Below are positions 1 to 9,029 of a DNA stretch of 64,000 nt, piece by piece. The DNA comes from Nocardia amamiensis NBRC 102102. GTDB lineage: Bacteria; Actinomycetota; Actinomycetes; Mycobacteriales; Mycobacteriaceae. The notes beneath the pieces were generated by a model. The model did no database searches. It saw nothing but the letters and a program-made list of their open reading frames with translations, and was not told the DNA's origin. The position numbers were made by a program, and so were the translations under genes. The stretch lies in assembly GCF_001612745.1 (NCBI RefSeq), contig NZ_BDBA01000025.1:1-64000 (forward strand), written 5' to 3'. How positions within the stretch are numbered: the first letter of the stretch is position 1; each line of letters opens with the position of its first letter.

Positions 1-756
1 CGGGACCGGGCGCGCCTCTGGCGGCGGTTGCGCGGGCGCGCCCGCGACACGGGCGTTCGTGGCGAGCTCGGGTTCCCGCGATTCCCAGGTATGTCGGCGC
101 GCCAGTGCTGCGGGCAACTGCACCGCCCGCAGTCCGGCGTCGGCCACCGCCGACAGCGGCGTATGCGCGGCCGCTCCGATAACCGAGCTCGTCAAGGCGA
201 ACGCGGTCTCCACGCGCAGCGCGCCGAACCGGACGTCGAGCCGGTGGCGCAATCCGGGTATCAGGTCGATGGCAGGAATCAGCGCGATGCTTTCCGGCTG
301 CAGTGTCGGCAGCGGGAGCATCCGCCCGACCAGACCGGCGGCCGCACCGAGTAGGTCACCGCCGAGCGTGAGCAATTCGTCGAACACCGGCTCGAATCCC
401 CCCGGGTGCATGGGCCGGTTGCGAGGCAGGTCCGCCATTTCGTGCGCACGTTCGACCTCGGTGATGATGTTGCGCAGCGTCGCCACATCGACGCGTTCGG
501 GGTCGAAATCGACGACCACGTCGCCGAGAACGCCGTTCACGGCCACCCAGCGCACCCCGTCGGCGTTGCCCACAGCATGCCGCAGGGCGGCCAGATAGCC
601 CGGCGGAGCGTCGGTGCGGTGTACGCCTCGGGTCTCGATGTGCGCGCGGCCCGGACGCGCCCAGGTCTGCCGTCCCACCACCTCGTTGCCTGTCGCGCGC
701 ACGGTGTCCACGGCCAGCGCGGACACGAATCGCGCGGCTCTTGCGACGCCGAACAT
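1..756 (-). CDS. CtpI-like cation-transporting P-type ATPase, N-terminal part (runs off window)
   Basis: Reading the minus strand from an ATG at 756 gives 252 codons without a stop to the window edge. The first 100 residues contain a heavy-metal-associated-like fold signature (RPGRAHIETRGVH, then ADGVRWVAVNGVLGDVVVDF). They are followed by long alanine/leucine-rich helices, as in the extended N-terminus of mycobacterial CtpI (Rv0107c type). The phosphorylation motif DKTGT and the ATP-binding domain would lie outside the window, so the ATPase call rests only on this unusual N-terminus. The upstream small gene at 782-1147 ends 25 bp before the chosen start and probably shares its transcript. 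An upstream in-frame start inside that gene cannot be excluded. Ion specificity is unknown. Confidence 0.55.
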   Translation of the reverse strand, partial: MFGVARAARFVSALAVDTVRATGNEVVGRQTWARPGRAHIETRGVHRTDAPPGYLAALRHAVGNADGVRWVAVNGVLGDVVVDFDPERVDVATLRNIITEVERAHEMADLPRNRPMHPGGFEPVFDELLTLGGDLLGAAAGLVGRMLPLPTLQPESIALIPAIDLIPGLRHRLDVRFGALRVETAFALTSSVIGAAAHTPLSAVADAGLRAVQLPAALARRHTWESREPELATNARVAGAPAQPPPEARPVP

Positions 757-781
757 ATCGGGGTTCCGTTGTTCGATGACG

Positions 782-1147
782 CTATCGGCCGGCGGCGGAT
801 CCGTAGCGGGCTCGCTCCGCGACCCAGACACCGACGCCGATCGCCGCTGCCACCGGCCACGACACCAGCCCGGTGGCGGCCGCCGTCCCGAGCCCGCCGT
901 AGTACAGCAGCGATTCTCGATCCGGTACGCGATGGCGGACCGCCGCCGTGGCCGACGAAACACCGTCGGCCACCGTGCGGGGCCCGGGTAGTAGCGGGAC
1001 TCGGGTCATCCGCACTCCGAGCGTCGGGATCGGGACGCGCAATCCATCGTGCTCGGCGGTCGCCTTTTCCGTGCCGGCTTCGGGCGCTGCAGGTTCGGCT
1101 TCGGCACCGGATTCCCGGGCCTTCCTGGCCGTGGTCTTCTCGGACAT
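782..1147 (-). CDS. Small alanine-rich protein upstream of the CtpI-like gene
   Basis: The product is 121 residues: a charged, Lys/Glu/Ala-rich N-terminal half of about 40 residues, then a less charged half with a hydrophobic stretch near the C-terminus (GLVSWPVAAAIGVGVWVAE), which may be one membrane segment. The ATG at 1147 is preferred over the ATG two codons upstream because GGAAGGG then lies at normal distance. Genes of this kind often precede ctpI-type ATPase genes in mycolate actinobacteria, so it may be an accessory subunit, but that is inference from position. No known catalytic motif is visible. Confidence 0.6.
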   Translation of the reverse strand: MSEKTTARKARESGAEAEPAAPEAGTEKATAEHDGLRVPIPTLGVRMTRVPLLPGPRTVADGVSSATAAVRHRVPDRESLLYYGGLGTAAATGLVSWPVAAAIGVGVWVAERARYGSAAGR

Positions 1148-1535
1148 GACCATCCCTTCCTTGGTCCCTGGACCTCCTCGCTGAGTATGTGATCCAGCCA
1201 AGCCGGGTCGGCCCCGAGCCGCTACATCCCTTGGCGGTGCGGTGAATGGACTTTGGTCACCTACGACTGTCCGGCGGTGCGAACTACCGTGTCGGCCGAA
1301 GGCAGCTATGCAGCGATCACGCGCGTCGAAGCGAACGGCGTGGTCACAGCTGCGTCCGAATGCCCAGGTCCGAGTCGAGGCGGTCCGGCCGGCCGTTTCC
1401 GGGCGGCCGGGCGGAGGCATCGACACCCCGCCCGGACCGCATAGGAGTTCTACCAGCTTCTGCCTGGTGAATCGGGGATTTGCGGTCGTCTCACTAGAAT
1501 GAATCGACCTGTTCGTCCGCTCCGGGGAGCCAGCC
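1148..1535. promoter_or_regulatory. Intergenic region with divergent promoters; def promoter candidate
   Basis: This 388-bp stretch separates the minus-strand genes from def and holds no convincing gene. TAGAAT at 1495-1500, 35 bp before the def start, is a good -10 candidate. GGGGAG at 1523-1528 is the def ribosome-binding site. Short frames here have no domain signature and shadow composition. Confidence 0.45.
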
Positions 1536-2102
1536 GTGACCATTCAGCCCGTTCGCCTGTTCGGTGATCCCATCCTGCGTGCCCGTGCCGCGGAGGTCAC
1601 CGCCTTCGACCGCGATCTGCGGCAGCTGGTGACCGACCTGACCGAGACCATGCACGACGACGGAGGCGTCGGGATGGCCGCGCCGCAGATCGGGGTCGGG
1701 CTGCGCGTGTTCGTCTACGACACCGGCGACGCCGCGGGTCATCTGGTGAACCCGCATTGGGAAGTAGTCGGCGACGAAGAACAGGTCGGCCCGGAGGGGT
1801 GCCTGTCGATTCCCGGTCTGCGCTACGACACGCGGCGGGCGCTGCGCGTGCGCGCGTCCGGTGTGGACGTCGACGGCGCGCCGGTCGCGTTCGATGCCGA
1901 GGGCCTGTTGGCGCGATGCGTGCAGCACGAAACCGATCATCTCGACGGTGTGCTGTTCATCGATCGTCTCGACCCGGCCCAGCGCAAGGAGGCAATGCGA
2001 GTGATCCGCGAATCCGATTGGTTCGCCGCGGGTGTGACGGTGCGTCCCGCCCGGTCTGTGAGCGGTGCGGGCCGGCCCAACCCGTTCGGGCTGGGTGGCT
2101 GA
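1536..2102 (+). CDS. def: Peptide deformylase
   Basis: Removes the formyl group from the N-terminal methionine of new proteins as they leave the ribosome. All three family motifs are present in the 188-residue product: [10 protein letters not shown] (44-53), EGCLS with metal ligand Cys89 (87-91) and HETDH (131-135) giving two His ligands and the catalytic Glu. Length is typical for actinobacterial deformylases. The GTG start at 1536 is supported by GGGGAG eight bases upstream. The stop overlaps the fmt start as ATGA, so removal and addition of formyl groups are encoded by translationally coupled genes. Confidence 0.97.
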   Translation: MTIQPVRLFGDPILRARAAEVTAFDRDLRQLVTDLTETMHDDGGVGMAAPQIGVGLRVFVYDTGDAAGHLVNPHWEVVGDEEQVGPEGCLSIPGLRYDTRRALRVRASGVDVDGAPVAFDAEGLLARCVQHETDHLDGVLFIDRLDPAQRKEAMRVIRESDWFAAGVTVRPARSVSGAGRPNPFGLGG

Positions 2103-3025
2103 TGCGCGTCGTCTTCGCGGGGACCCCGGAACCGGCGGTGCCGTCGCTGCGGCGTTTGCTGGAATCGCCGCACCACGAGGTGATCGCCGTGCTGACCAGG
2201 CCGGATGCGGTGGCGGGCCGCGGCAGGAAGGTGACCAGGTCGCCGGTCGGCAGGCTGGCCGACGAGCACGGCATCCCGGTGCTCACCCCGGTGCGGCCGT
2301 CGGAACCTGAATTCTTCGCGCGACTCACCGAACTCGCGCCGGACTGCTGCCCTGTCGTGGCGTACGGCGCGCTGCTGCCGCAACAGGTGCTCGACATTCC
2401 GCGTTTCGGCTGGATCAACCTGCATTTCTCGCTGCTGCCCGCGTGGCGTGGTGCGGCTCCGGTGCAGGCGGCGATCGACGCGGGTGACGAGTTCACCGGC
2501 GCGTCGACCTTCCAGATCGAGGCCGGACTCGACACCGGGCCGGTATTCGGCATGGTGACCGAGAAGATCTCCGTCACCGACACCGCGGGCACGCTGCTGG
2601 AGCGGCTGGCCGACAGCGGCTCCCGGCTGCTGGAAGCGACGCTGGACGGCGTGGCGGACGGCACGCTGCAGGCGGTCGCGCAGTCCACCGACGGCGTGTC
2701 GTACGCGCCCAAGGTCGGAGTCGAGGCCGGGCATATCCGGTGGGATCAGCCCGCCCTCGCCATCAGTAGGCGTATTCGCGCGGTGACTCCCGCGCCGGGA
2801 GCGTGGACCGAGGTCAACGGCACCCGACTGAAGCTCGGCCCGGTCGAACTGGTCGAGGAGGTGCTGCCGGAGCGGGCGATCGAGGTCCGCAAGTCCGGTG
2901 TCTTCATCGGCACCGCCACCACCGCCGTGCGGCTCGATCAGATTCAACCGCAGGGCAAGCGGATGATGGCCGCGCTCGACTGGGCGCGGGGCGCCCGGCT
3001 AGAACCCGGCGCGGTGGTCGAGTGA
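2102..3025 (+). CDS. fmt: Methionyl-tRNA formyltransferase
   Basis: Transfers a formyl group from 10-formyltetrahydrofolate to methionyl-tRNA for initiation. The 307-residue protein begins [16 protein letters not shown], typical of Fmt. It carries the formyltransferase signature [11 protein letters not shown] (110-120), with Asn106, His108 and Asp144 in the positions of the catalytic triad. The C-terminal tRNA-binding domain follows from about residue 205. It overlaps def by ATGA and rsmB by GTGA, giving the same def-fmt-rsmB order as in many actinobacteria. Confidence 0.97.
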   Translation: MRVVFAGTPEPAVPSLRRLLESPHHEVIAVLTRPDAVAGRGRKVTRSPVGRLADEHGIPVLTPVRPSEPEFFARLTELAPDCCPVVAYGALLPQQVLDIPRFGWINLHFSLLPAWRGAAPVQAAIDAGDEFTGASTFQIEAGLDTGPVFGMVTEKISVTDTAGTLLERLADSGSRLLEATLDGVADGTLQAVAQSTDGVSYAPKVGVEAGHIRWDQPALAISRRIRAVTPAPGAWTEVNGTRLKLGPVELVEEVLPERAIEVRKSGVFIGTATTAVRLDQIQPQGKRMMAALDWARGARLEPGAVVE

Positions 3026-4767
3026 GCTCGCGCGGAGGCGGGCGCGACAACGGGCGCGGTGACCGCCGGGAAAAGCGGGATGCCGCGCCTGATCGCGGGA
3101 AACATTCCCGCCGCACGACTCGGTCGGGTGAGACCGACCGGTCACGGGACCAGGACGCGCGAGCGAGTGGTGCACGGCAGCGAAGCTCCGCCGAGAGTGG
3201 TCGACCGACGGAAGGCGCGAAGCAGGACCGGAACGGCACCGGTCGCCCCCGTCCCGCGGCTCGGCGCGCCGGTAGCGGCGACGAGGCAGGCAGGCGCAAT
3301 CGCGACGAACGAGGCGCCTCCGCGGGGCAGCGCTCAGCCGAGGGAAGAACCGATCGCGCCGCAGAACGGCGTCCGCGTACCGCTGCGAAAAACTCTGCAC
3401 GGCAAGGCTCTCCAGGGCGATCGGCCCGTCGGGAAGTGATCGATCCGCCGCGTTCGGTCGCGCGGGATGTCTTGCGAGCGGTTCGCGAACGCGACGCCTA
3501 CGCCAACCTGGTCCTACCGCCGCTGCTGCGGGAACGAGGGTTGTCCGGACGCGACGCGGCGTTGGCGACCGAACTCGCCTACGGCGCGTGCCGGACGTTG
3601 GGTCTGCTCGACGCGGTGATCGCCGAAGGGGCGGGCAGGCCGATCGACGGAATCGACGGCCCACTGCTGGACGTGCTCCGGCTCGGCGTCTACCAGCTGT
3701 TGCGTACCAGGATCGGTGCGCATGCGGCGGTGGATACCTCGGTAGCCTTGGCGCGCGCGGAGTTCGGCACGGGCAAGGCCGGTTTCGTCAATGCCGTGCT
3801 GCGGCGGGCCGGGGAGAAGACCACGCAGCAGTGGGTCGAAGCGCTGGCGCCCGCCGATCCCGTAGGGCGATTGGCTTTCGAGTACGCGCACCCGGCGTGG
3901 ATCGCGCAGGCTTTCGCCGATGCGCTCGGCGCGCGAGCGGGCGAGCTGCGCGACGTGCTCGCCGCTGACGACGCACGACCGCTGGTGCACCTGGTGGCCA
4001 GGCCCGGCGACATCACCGCGGAGGAACTCGCGCTGGTGACCGGCGGCGAGGAGGGCCGATGGTCGCCGTACGCGGTGTACCTGGACGGCGGCGACCCCGG
4101 CAAGCTCGAACCGGTGCGCGAGGGCATGGCCGCCGTGCAGGACGAAGGCAGCCAGCTGGTGGCGCTCGCGTTGACCCGGGCCGCGCTCGACGGTCCGGAC
4201 GAGGGCCGCTGGCTCGACCTGTGCGCAGGGCCGGGTGGCAAGGCCGCGCTGCTGGGCGCGATCGCCGCGATCGACGGCTTCCGGGTGGATGCGGTCGAGC
4301 CCGCCGCGCATCGAGCCGAACTGGTGCGCAAGGCCGTGCACGACCTTCCGGTGGACGTGCATGTCGCCGACGGCCGCGCCAGCGGATTGAACCCTGGCTA
4401 CGACCGCATCCTGGTGGACGCACCGTGCACCGGCCTCGGCGCGCTGCGCCGCAGGCCCGAGGCGCGCTGGCGGCGCACCCCGGCCGACGTTCGCGAGCTG
4501 GTCGTCTTGCAGCGCGAATTGCTCACCGCCGCATGGGATCTGCTGCGTCCCGGTGGTGTCGTGCTGTATTCGACCTGTTCACCGCATCTGCCGGAGACCG
4601 TGTCGATCGTTGCCGACGCCGTGCGCCGTCTCGGCGCCGAACAACTGGACACCCGCGAACTGCTGCCCGGCGTCACCGACGTCGGGGACGGACCGGGAGC
4701 GCAACTGTGGCCGCACCGGCACGGCACCGACGCCATGTTCCTGGCCGCGCTGCGCAAACCACGCTGA
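3022..4767 (+). CDS. rsmB: 16S rRNA (cytosine-5) methyltransferase RsmB/Sun with long disordered N-terminus
   Basis: Methylates C967 of 16S rRNA (E. coli numbering) using S-adenosylmethionine. The 581-residue product has three parts. Residues 1 to about 138 are an Arg/Gly/Asp/Ser-rich, probably disordered extension. A NusB-like RNA-binding domain covers about 139-290. The methyltransferase domain has the SAM motif [10 protein letters not shown] near 400 and the two catalytic cysteines in DAPCTGLG (near 466) and STCSPH (near 518). The GTG at 3022 overlaps the fmt stop by four bases. An internal start near 3436 would remove the extension, but the coupling favours the long form. Confidence 0.93.
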   Translation: MSSRGGGRDNGRGDRREKRDAAPDRGKHSRRTTRSGETDRSRDQDARASGARQRSSAESGRPTEGAKQDRNGTGRPRPAARRAGSGDEAGRRNRDERGASAGQRSAEGRTDRAAERRPRTAAKNSARQGSPGRSARREVIDPPRSVARDVLRAVRERDAYANLVLPPLLRERGLSGRDAALATELAYGACRTLGLLDAVIAEGAGRPIDGIDGPLLDVLRLGVYQLLRTRIGAHAAVDTSVALARAEFGTGKAGFVNAVLRRAGEKTTQQWVEALAPADPVGRLAFEYAHPAWIAQAFADALGARAGELRDVLAADDARPLVHLVARPGDITAEELALVTGGEEGRWSPYAVYLDGGDPGKLEPVREGMAAVQDEGSQLVALALTRAALDGPDEGRWLDLCAGPGGKAALLGAIAAIDGFRVDAVEPAAHRAELVRKAVHDLPVDVHVADGRASGLNPGYDRILVDAPCTGLGALRRRPEARWRRTPADVRELVVLQRELLTAAWDLLRPGGVVLYSTCSPHLPETVSIVADAVRRLGAEQLDTRELLPGVTDVGDGPGAQLWPHRHGTDAMFLAALRKPR

Positions 4768-4816
4768 CATTCCATTCGTCCAAGCCGCTGCCGCGTCCGT
4801 GCCGCACACTCGGATC

Positions 4817-5167
4817 ATGACGATGACCTGGCAGGACGTGGTGGCGCTCGGAACCGCGCTTCCGGCGGTCGAGGAATCGACCTGGTGGCGCAGTCCGGCG
4901 TTGAAGGTCGCAGGCAAGGGGTTCGCCCGGCTGCGCAGCGAGGCCGAAGGCGGGCTCGTGCTGGCCTGCGATCCGGCCGAGAAGGAGGCGTTGCTCGCCT
5001 CCGGCGATCCGGCCTTCTACACCACACCGCACTACGACGGCTACGCGTACATCCTGATCGATCTGGATCGCGTCGCGCCCGATCAGCTGCGCGAGTTGCT
5101 CGACGACGCGTGGTGGCTCACCGCTCCGGCGAAGGTGCGCAGACTGCGCGACCGCGAAGCCAGGTGA
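4817..5167 (+). CDS. MmcQ/YjbR family protein
   Basis: The 116-residue product matches the small MmcQ/YjbR fold. It opens with a helix and the region LGTALPAVEESTWW, continues with KVAGKGFARL, and ends with LIDLDRVAPDQLRELLDDAWWLTAPAKV. The fold is related to CyaY-like DNA-binding proteins, but the biological role is not established. The ATG at 4817 is used because the longer upstream reading overlaps rsmB in another frame. It follows rsmB by 49 bp and meets the sigma-factor gene tail to tail, 6 bp apart. Confidence 0.8.
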   Translation: MTMTWQDVVALGTALPAVEESTWWRSPALKVAGKGFARLRSEAEGGLVLACDPAEKEALLASGDPAFYTTPHYDGYAYILIDLDRVAPDQLRELLDDAWWLTAPAKVRRLRDREAR

Positions 5168-5173
5168 GCGCGG

Positions 5174-6037
5174 TTATTCCCGGCTGGACTGCTCACGCAG
5201 GCGGGCAAGGGTTTTCGCGAGGATGCGCGACACGTGCATCTGCGAGATGCCCATCTGCTGGGCGATCTGGGTCTGGGTCATCGATTCGAAGAACCGCATG
5301 GTGAGGATGCGCCGCTCCCGCTCGGGCAGCCCGGCCAGCAGCGGCCGGATCGCGACGTACTCCTCGACCCGGTCGAACTGGGACTCTTCCTCGCCGAGGG
5401 TGTCCAGCAGGGAGGCGTCGGTGTCGCGGCCGAGCGTGGCCGCGTCGATCGAACTCGGCTGGTAGGCATTGCCCGCGATGACGGCCTGGGTCACCTCGTC
5501 CGGGTCCACATCGAGCTCCGCCGCGATCTCCTTCGCGGTGGGGGAGCGGCCGAGCGTCTGGGATAGGGAGTCGATCGCCGCGCCGATGCGTAGGTGAGTC
5601 TCCTTGACGCGCCGGGGGACTCGCATCGCCCAGGTGTTGTCCCGGAAGTACCGGCGGACCTCGCCCATGATGGTCGGCACCGCGAAAGACAGGAAGTTCG
5701 AACCGCGCTCGACGTCGAAGCGGTCCACCGCGTGCACCAAGCCGACGCGGGCCACCTGGGTGAGGTCGTCGAACGGCTCACCACGGCCGCTGAACTTGCG
5801 CGCGATGTGATCGGCGAGCGGGATGCAGCGGCTGATCAGCTCCGCGCGCAACGCCGTGTGCCGCGCGGTTCCTGGTTCACAGGCCGAAAGCTGCTCGAAG
5901 AGCCGGCCGACATCGTCGTATCCCAGGACCGCGTCCGCTGCTTCGACGGTTTCACTGTCCTCTGTGGCGTCTTCCGTGGTCAGCGTGTCGGCGTCGTCGT
6001 CGTGCCGGGGGTCGAACACGGTTTCTTCGTCCGCCAC
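5174..6037 (-). CDS. sigF: RNA polymerase sigma factor, SigF/SigB (group 3) type
   Basis: A 287-residue sigma factor of the stress/sporulation class. Residues 1-40 are acidic. Region 2 reads DLTQVARVGLVHAVDRFD and NFLSFAVPTIMGEVRRYFRD, region 3 follows, and region 4 contains the helix-turn-helix MTQTQIAQQMGISQMHVSR. The start is GTG at 6037, sharing one base with the stop of the upstream anti-sigma gene (TAGTG), so the pair is co-translated as in mycobacterial usfX-sigF. Probably directs general stress genes. Which SigF paralogue it represents cannot be settled here. Confidence 0.9.
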   Translation of the reverse strand: MADEETVFDPRHDDDADTLTTEDATEDSETVEAADAVLGYDDVGRLFEQLSACEPGTARHTALRAELISRCIPLADHIARKFSGRGEPFDDLTQVARVGLVHAVDRFDVERGSNFLSFAVPTIMGEVRRYFRDNTWAMRVPRRVKETHLRIGAAIDSLSQTLGRSPTAKEIAAELDVDPDEVTQAVIAGNAYQPSSIDAATLGRDTDASLLDTLGEEESQFDRVEEYVAIRPLLAGLPERERRILTMRFFESMTQTQIAQQMGISQMHVSRILAKTLARLREQSSRE

Positions 6038-6492
6038 TACGCCTTCCCCCGGACCCGACGGAACTCCACCGTTGTCGGATATCCGGAAACAGTCGCGTCG
6101 AATGGATCCTGCGTCGCCTCCACCGCGTCGGTGAGCGTACGCAGGACGTGCCAGCCGAAGCTGCGCTGGTCCGGTAGCCCCGGCTTCTCCGCGATGCCGT
6201 CGACCCGGACGAGCAGTTCGCTGTCCCCGACGGTGAACCGGCAGTTCAGGCTCGTTTCCGCGGCGGCGACCGCGATCAGGGTCGAGCAGACCTCGTCGAC
6301 GGCCAGTCGCACGTCGGCCACCTCGTCCAGCGTGAAATCGCTGAGTAGCACGAGGGTTTCGGCGAGTCCACGCACGATGGGCAGCTGTGTCACCGACGCG
6401 GCCACCCGAATCTCCACCGGGGTGCTGTAGAGCCCCTGTTCCGCCGAAAAATTGATCACCCTATGCAGGCTACCCACTCCCGCGCTGGGCAA
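6037..6492 (-). CDS. Anti-sigma factor of the RsbW/UsfX type
   Basis: Predicted partner that holds the downstream sigma factor inactive. The product of up to 151 residues has the GHKL ATPase-like arrangement of RsbW proteins, with helix [18 protein letters not shown] in the N-box position and a C-terminal PTTVEFRRV strand. The N-box lacks the asparagine of classical kinases, as in actinobacterial UsfX, so kinase activity is doubtful. The start is uncertain: TTG at 6492 and GTGs at 6477 and 6459 are all in frame, and homology begins only at VINFSAEQG. No anti-anti-sigma gene is adjacent. Confidence 0.8.
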   Translation of the reverse strand: MPSAGVGSLHRVINFSAEQGLYSTPVEIRVAASVTQLPIVRGLAETLVLLSDFTLDEVADVRLAVDEVCSTLIAVAAAETSLNCRFTVGDSELLVRVDGIAEKPGLPDQRSFGWHVLRTLTDAVEATQDPFDATVSGYPTTVEFRRVRGKA

Positions 6493-6505
6493 CCCTCGCG
6501 GCCAT

Positions 6506-6511
6506 TAGACT
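6506..6511 (+). promoter_or_regulatory. -10 box (TAGACT) for leaderless rpe
   Basis: TAGACT ends 8 nt before the rpe GTG at 6520 and there is no ribosome-binding sequence between them. Transcription would therefore begin at or next to the start codon. Confidence 0.55.
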
Positions 6512-6519
6512 GCGGCGTT

Positions 6520-7212
6520 GTGTCCAACCCGAGTTACCCGCGGCGGGTCGCGCCGATGATCGCCCCCTCCATCCTCTCCGCCGACTTCGCGCACCTCGCG
6601 GACGAGGCGCAGGCCGTCGCCGGCGCCGACTGGCTGCACGTCGACGTGATGGACGCGCACTTCGTGCCGAACCTCACACTCGGCCTGCCCGTGGTCGAGA
6701 GCCTGCTGAAGGCCACCGACATCCCGCTGGACTGCCACCTGATGATCGAGGATCCGGGCCGTTGGGCGCCGCCGTACGCCGAGGCGGGCGCGCACAACGT
6801 GACCTTCCACGCGGAGGCGACCGACGATCCGATCGCGGTCGCGCGCGACATCCGCGCCGCGGGCGCAAAGGCGGGCCTCTCGGTGAAGCCCAACACACCG
6901 ATCGAGCCGTACCTGGAGATTCTGCGTGAGTTCGACACGTTGCTGGTGATGAGCGTGGAGCCGGGTTTCGGCGGGCAGTCCTTCATACCGGAGGTGCTGC
7001 AGAAGGCGCGCATCGTGCGCAACCTGGTCGATTCCGGTGAACTTCGGCTGCTGGTCGAGATCGATGGCGGCATCAACGCCGACACCATCGAGGCGGCCGC
7101 GGAGGCGGGCGTCGACTGCTTCGTCGCCGGATCCGCGGTCTACAACACCGCCGATCCCGCGGCCACCGTGCAGGCCTTGCGCCGGCAGGCCGCCGCGGTG
7201 CAGGCGCGCTGA
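6520..7212 (+). CDS. rpe: Ribulose-phosphate 3-epimerase
   Basis: Interconverts ribulose 5-phosphate and xylulose 5-phosphate in the pentose phosphate pathway. The TIM-barrel protein (230 residues) shows the family features [16 protein letters not shown], the metal/phosphate region [13 protein letters not shown] (the usual DG is DA here), [19 protein letters not shown] and IDGGIN. The GTG at 6520 is chosen because TAGACT lies directly upstream and the longer reading into the sigma-factor region adds nothing family-like. The gene is monocistronic, divergent from the anti-sigma gene, and lies far from the main pentose phosphate operon at 34-40 kb. Confidence 0.95.
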   Translation: MSNPSYPRRVAPMIAPSILSADFAHLADEAQAVAGADWLHVDVMDAHFVPNLTLGLPVVESLLKATDIPLDCHLMIEDPGRWAPPYAEAGAHNVTFHAEATDDPIAVARDIRAAGAKAGLSVKPNTPIEPYLEILREFDTLLVMSVEPGFGGQSFIPEVLQKARIVRNLVDSGELRLLVEIDGGINADTIEAAAEAGVDCFVAGSAVYNTADPAATVQALRRQAAAVQAR

Positions 7213-7218
7213 AAAGCC

Positions 7219-7689
7219 CTACCTGGCACGGCTTTTCCGTGCGGCGACAGCGCGAAGCGCCGCGATGACCGCCTCCGGTGGAGGTCGGTGCGCCGCCGTC
7301 TCGGGTGGTCGGATCCAGATGCGGTAGCCGGTGCGCTCGTCGTCCGGCGAGGGCAGCACCACCTGGCTGCCCGCACCGGCCACCGTCGCGTACAGCCGGA
7401 ACAATTCGGCCGAGACCGCGGTGGGGAGCGCGCCGGGCTGGGCGGGCCCGGTGAGGAAGGTCCAGCGCCGGGCGCGTGGATGGTCGACGACCGGCCCGGC
7501 GATTCCGTCCTGGCCGAGTCGGCGCAACACCTGTTCGCCGAGTTCGGCGGGCATGCTGACGGCTCCGTAATCGATGCCGATGTGCAGCAGAATGCGACGC
7601 GAGCCGGGATCCACCGATGCGGGCAGCTGGAATTCGCGGCGATACCGCGCGCAGCGTACTTCCGGCGTCGAATCGAGAAATGTGGTCAC
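7219..7689 (-). CDS. Conserved protein of unknown function, paralogue of the 50528-51067 product
   Basis: The 156-residue product has no motif I can tie to an enzyme. Its central part clearly matches the protein at 50528-51067: both have a CxxYR region, a MPAELG or LPARLG segment, GP(V/I)V-HPR-RRW(T)(F/Y)L, AELFRL, LPSP-D and a final (R/L)WI-PP. This looks like a two-member family in the window. Here the gene stands alone, convergent with rpe (6 bp apart), on the edge of a long non-coding gap. Similar proteins appear common in Nocardia and some have carried misleading names. A regulatory role is only a guess. Confidence 0.7.
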   Translation of the reverse strand: MTTFLDSTPEVRCARYRREFQLPASVDPGSRRILLHIGIDYGAVSMPAELGEQVLRRLGQDGIAGPVVDHPRARRWTFLTGPAQPGALPTAVSAELFRLYATVAGAGSQVVLPSPDDERTGYRIWIRPPETAAHRPPPEAVIAALRAVAARKSRAR

Positions 7690-7903
7690 ATCGCGCCCCC
7701 AACCGTGTCGAACTCGATTTGTCGCACTGTGTTTTCCGGCTTCCTCGAGTAGTGCGGGTCAGGTGTCCGGGCGTAGGACGTGCGCCCTGGTCGGTCAGTC
7801 TGTCCGAGTGTGCAACGCGAGAAGTTGAACGGGAGAAGTCAGCCGGATAACAATATCGCTCCAGGGCCGTTCGCGCGCAAATTATCGTTTATAACCGTGT
7901 CGC

Positions 7904-7918
7904 GATCGGGTACCGATC
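7904..7918. promoter_or_regulatory. Palindrome GATCGG-GTA-CCGATC, operator candidate
   Basis: Six-base arms GATCGG and CCGATC are separated by three bases. A wider pair TCGCGAT (7900-7906) and ATCGCGA (7923-7929) partly overlaps it. The palindrome sits in the AT-richer gap, upstream of the minus-strand gene at 7219-7689. Confidence 0.35.
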
Positions 7919-8163
7919 AGGAATCGCGATCACGACGCTGCATGAATGGCGTCGAACGGTATCAGAATTCGATCGCATAGTTATCCCACACTGGTGCGGC
8001 CGACAATTTCCCAGATGTGTGGACATATTTTGTTCCACTTTCCTGGTGTGGGCTTGTTCCCGGGCGTCATCGGCTTGGCCGCGGTCTGGTTCGGGTGTCG
8101 TCGCCTGCGGTCGGTTTCACCCCGGTGCGCCGACGGCGCTCTCTCCTACGCCCCGGCGTCGTC

Positions 8164-8192
8164 AGGCGTATCTCCGCCTTCGCTCGGGCCAT
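8164..8192. repeat. Copy of the dispersed GCCGAGCG/GCGGAG repeat
   Basis: Read on the minus strand, this segment is GGCCCGAGCGAAGGCGGAGA followed by TACGCC. It matches the core of the copies at 30505-30689 and of the array at 31280-31678. Confidence 0.5.
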
Positions 8193-8234
8193 GCGCGGGG
8201 CCCGAGCACGCGGACTACGTCCGACAGCGCCCAT

Positions 8235-8240
8235 TAGGCT
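8235..8240 (+). promoter_or_regulatory. -10 box (TAGGCT) upstream of ribE
   Basis: CATTAGGCT here has the same form as the box before uvrC. Predicted initiation near 8247 gives a leader of about 75 nt before the ribE ATG. Confidence 0.45.
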
Positions 8241-8321
8241 GAGGAGGCGCGGGAATAGCGTCCGGTGCCCGCGCTGTTGGCGCAACCGGACGACAACGAC
8301 GCGATAGGGAGTCAGGGGCAC

Positions 8322-8945
8322 ATGTTCACAGGCATCGTCGAGGAACTCGGCGAGATCGTCGCCAGCGAGCAGCTGGCCGACGCCGCGCGGCTGACGATCA
8401 AGGGCAAGCTGGTGACCTCCGATGCCGGACATGGCGATTCGATCGCCGTGAACGGCGTGTGCCTGACCGTCGTCGACGTCGTCGGCGGCGACTCGTTCAC
8501 CGTCGATGTCATGGCGGAGACGCTCAACCGGTCCAGCATCGGCGCGCTGGACGTCGGCTCGAAGGTGAATCTGGAGCGCGCCGCGGCGCTGAACAGCAGG
8601 CTCGGCGGCCACCTGGTGCAGGGTCATGTCGACGGCACCGGCGCCGTGCTCTCGCGAACGCCGTCGGAGAACTGGGACGTGGTGCGGATCTCCCTGCCCG
8701 AGAACCTCGCCCGCTACGTCGTGGAGAAAGGTTCGATCACCGTGGACGGTATCTCGCTCACCGTCTCCGGACTCGGCGTCTCCGGCGAACCCACCGAGAC
8801 CGGCACCCGCGACTGGTTCGAGGTCTCCTTGATCCCCACCACGCTCGCGATGACCAATCTCGGCTCGGCCACCGTCGGCGCCACCGTGAACTTGGAAGTC
8901 GACGTGATCGCCAAGTACGTCGAACGCCTCCAACAGCGCGGCTAG
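8322..8945 (+). CDS. ribE: Riboflavin synthase, alpha chain
   Basis: Final step of riboflavin synthesis: two molecules of 6,7-dimethyl-8-ribityllumazine give riboflavin and the pyrimidinedione substrate. The 207-residue protein has the hallmark start MFTGIVEELGEI and two similar beta-barrel halves, each with a VNGVCLTVV or VDGISLTVS segment (about residues 45 and 140). The ATG at 8322 is taken because nearly all homologues begin MFTGI, and GTCAGGGGCAC precedes it. A GTG at 8265 would add 19 residues with no family support. First gene of the rib cluster. Confidence 0.96.
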   Translation: MFTGIVEELGEIVASEQLADAARLTIKGKLVTSDAGHGDSIAVNGVCLTVVDVVGGDSFTVDVMAETLNRSSIGALDVGSKVNLERAAALNSRLGGHLVQGHVDGTGAVLSRTPSENWDVVRISLPENLARYVVEKGSITVDGISLTVSGLGVSGEPTETGTRDWFEVSLIPTTLAMTNLGSATVGATVNLEVDVIAKYVERLQQRG

Positions 8946-9029
8946 CCGTGTCCCACCCGCTCGTCCCGGCGCGCACCGGGGGCACAGTACTGTGGTGAGG
9001 CACCTATTTCGAGATGGAGCACAGCAGAC

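Larger units (their letters stand above)
7690..8321. other. 632-bp non-coding gap, AT-richer than its surroundings
   Basis: No gene is supported here. About 7830-8040 is visibly poorer in G+C than the flanks and contains a perfect palindrome (7904-7918). The 3' part holds one copy of the dispersed GCCGAGCG-type repeat (8164-8192) and a -10 box (8235-8240) ahead of ribE. No FMN riboswitch consensus was found. Confidence 0.6.

Noticed and set aside
1242..1502. Small overlapping plus-strand frames before def
   Set aside because: Three frames are open at once, none has a ribosome site with sensible spacing or a recognisable domain.
7690..8321. FMN riboswitch expected upstream of ribE
   Set aside because: The conserved FMN-element segments could not be found by eye in the leader, on either strand.
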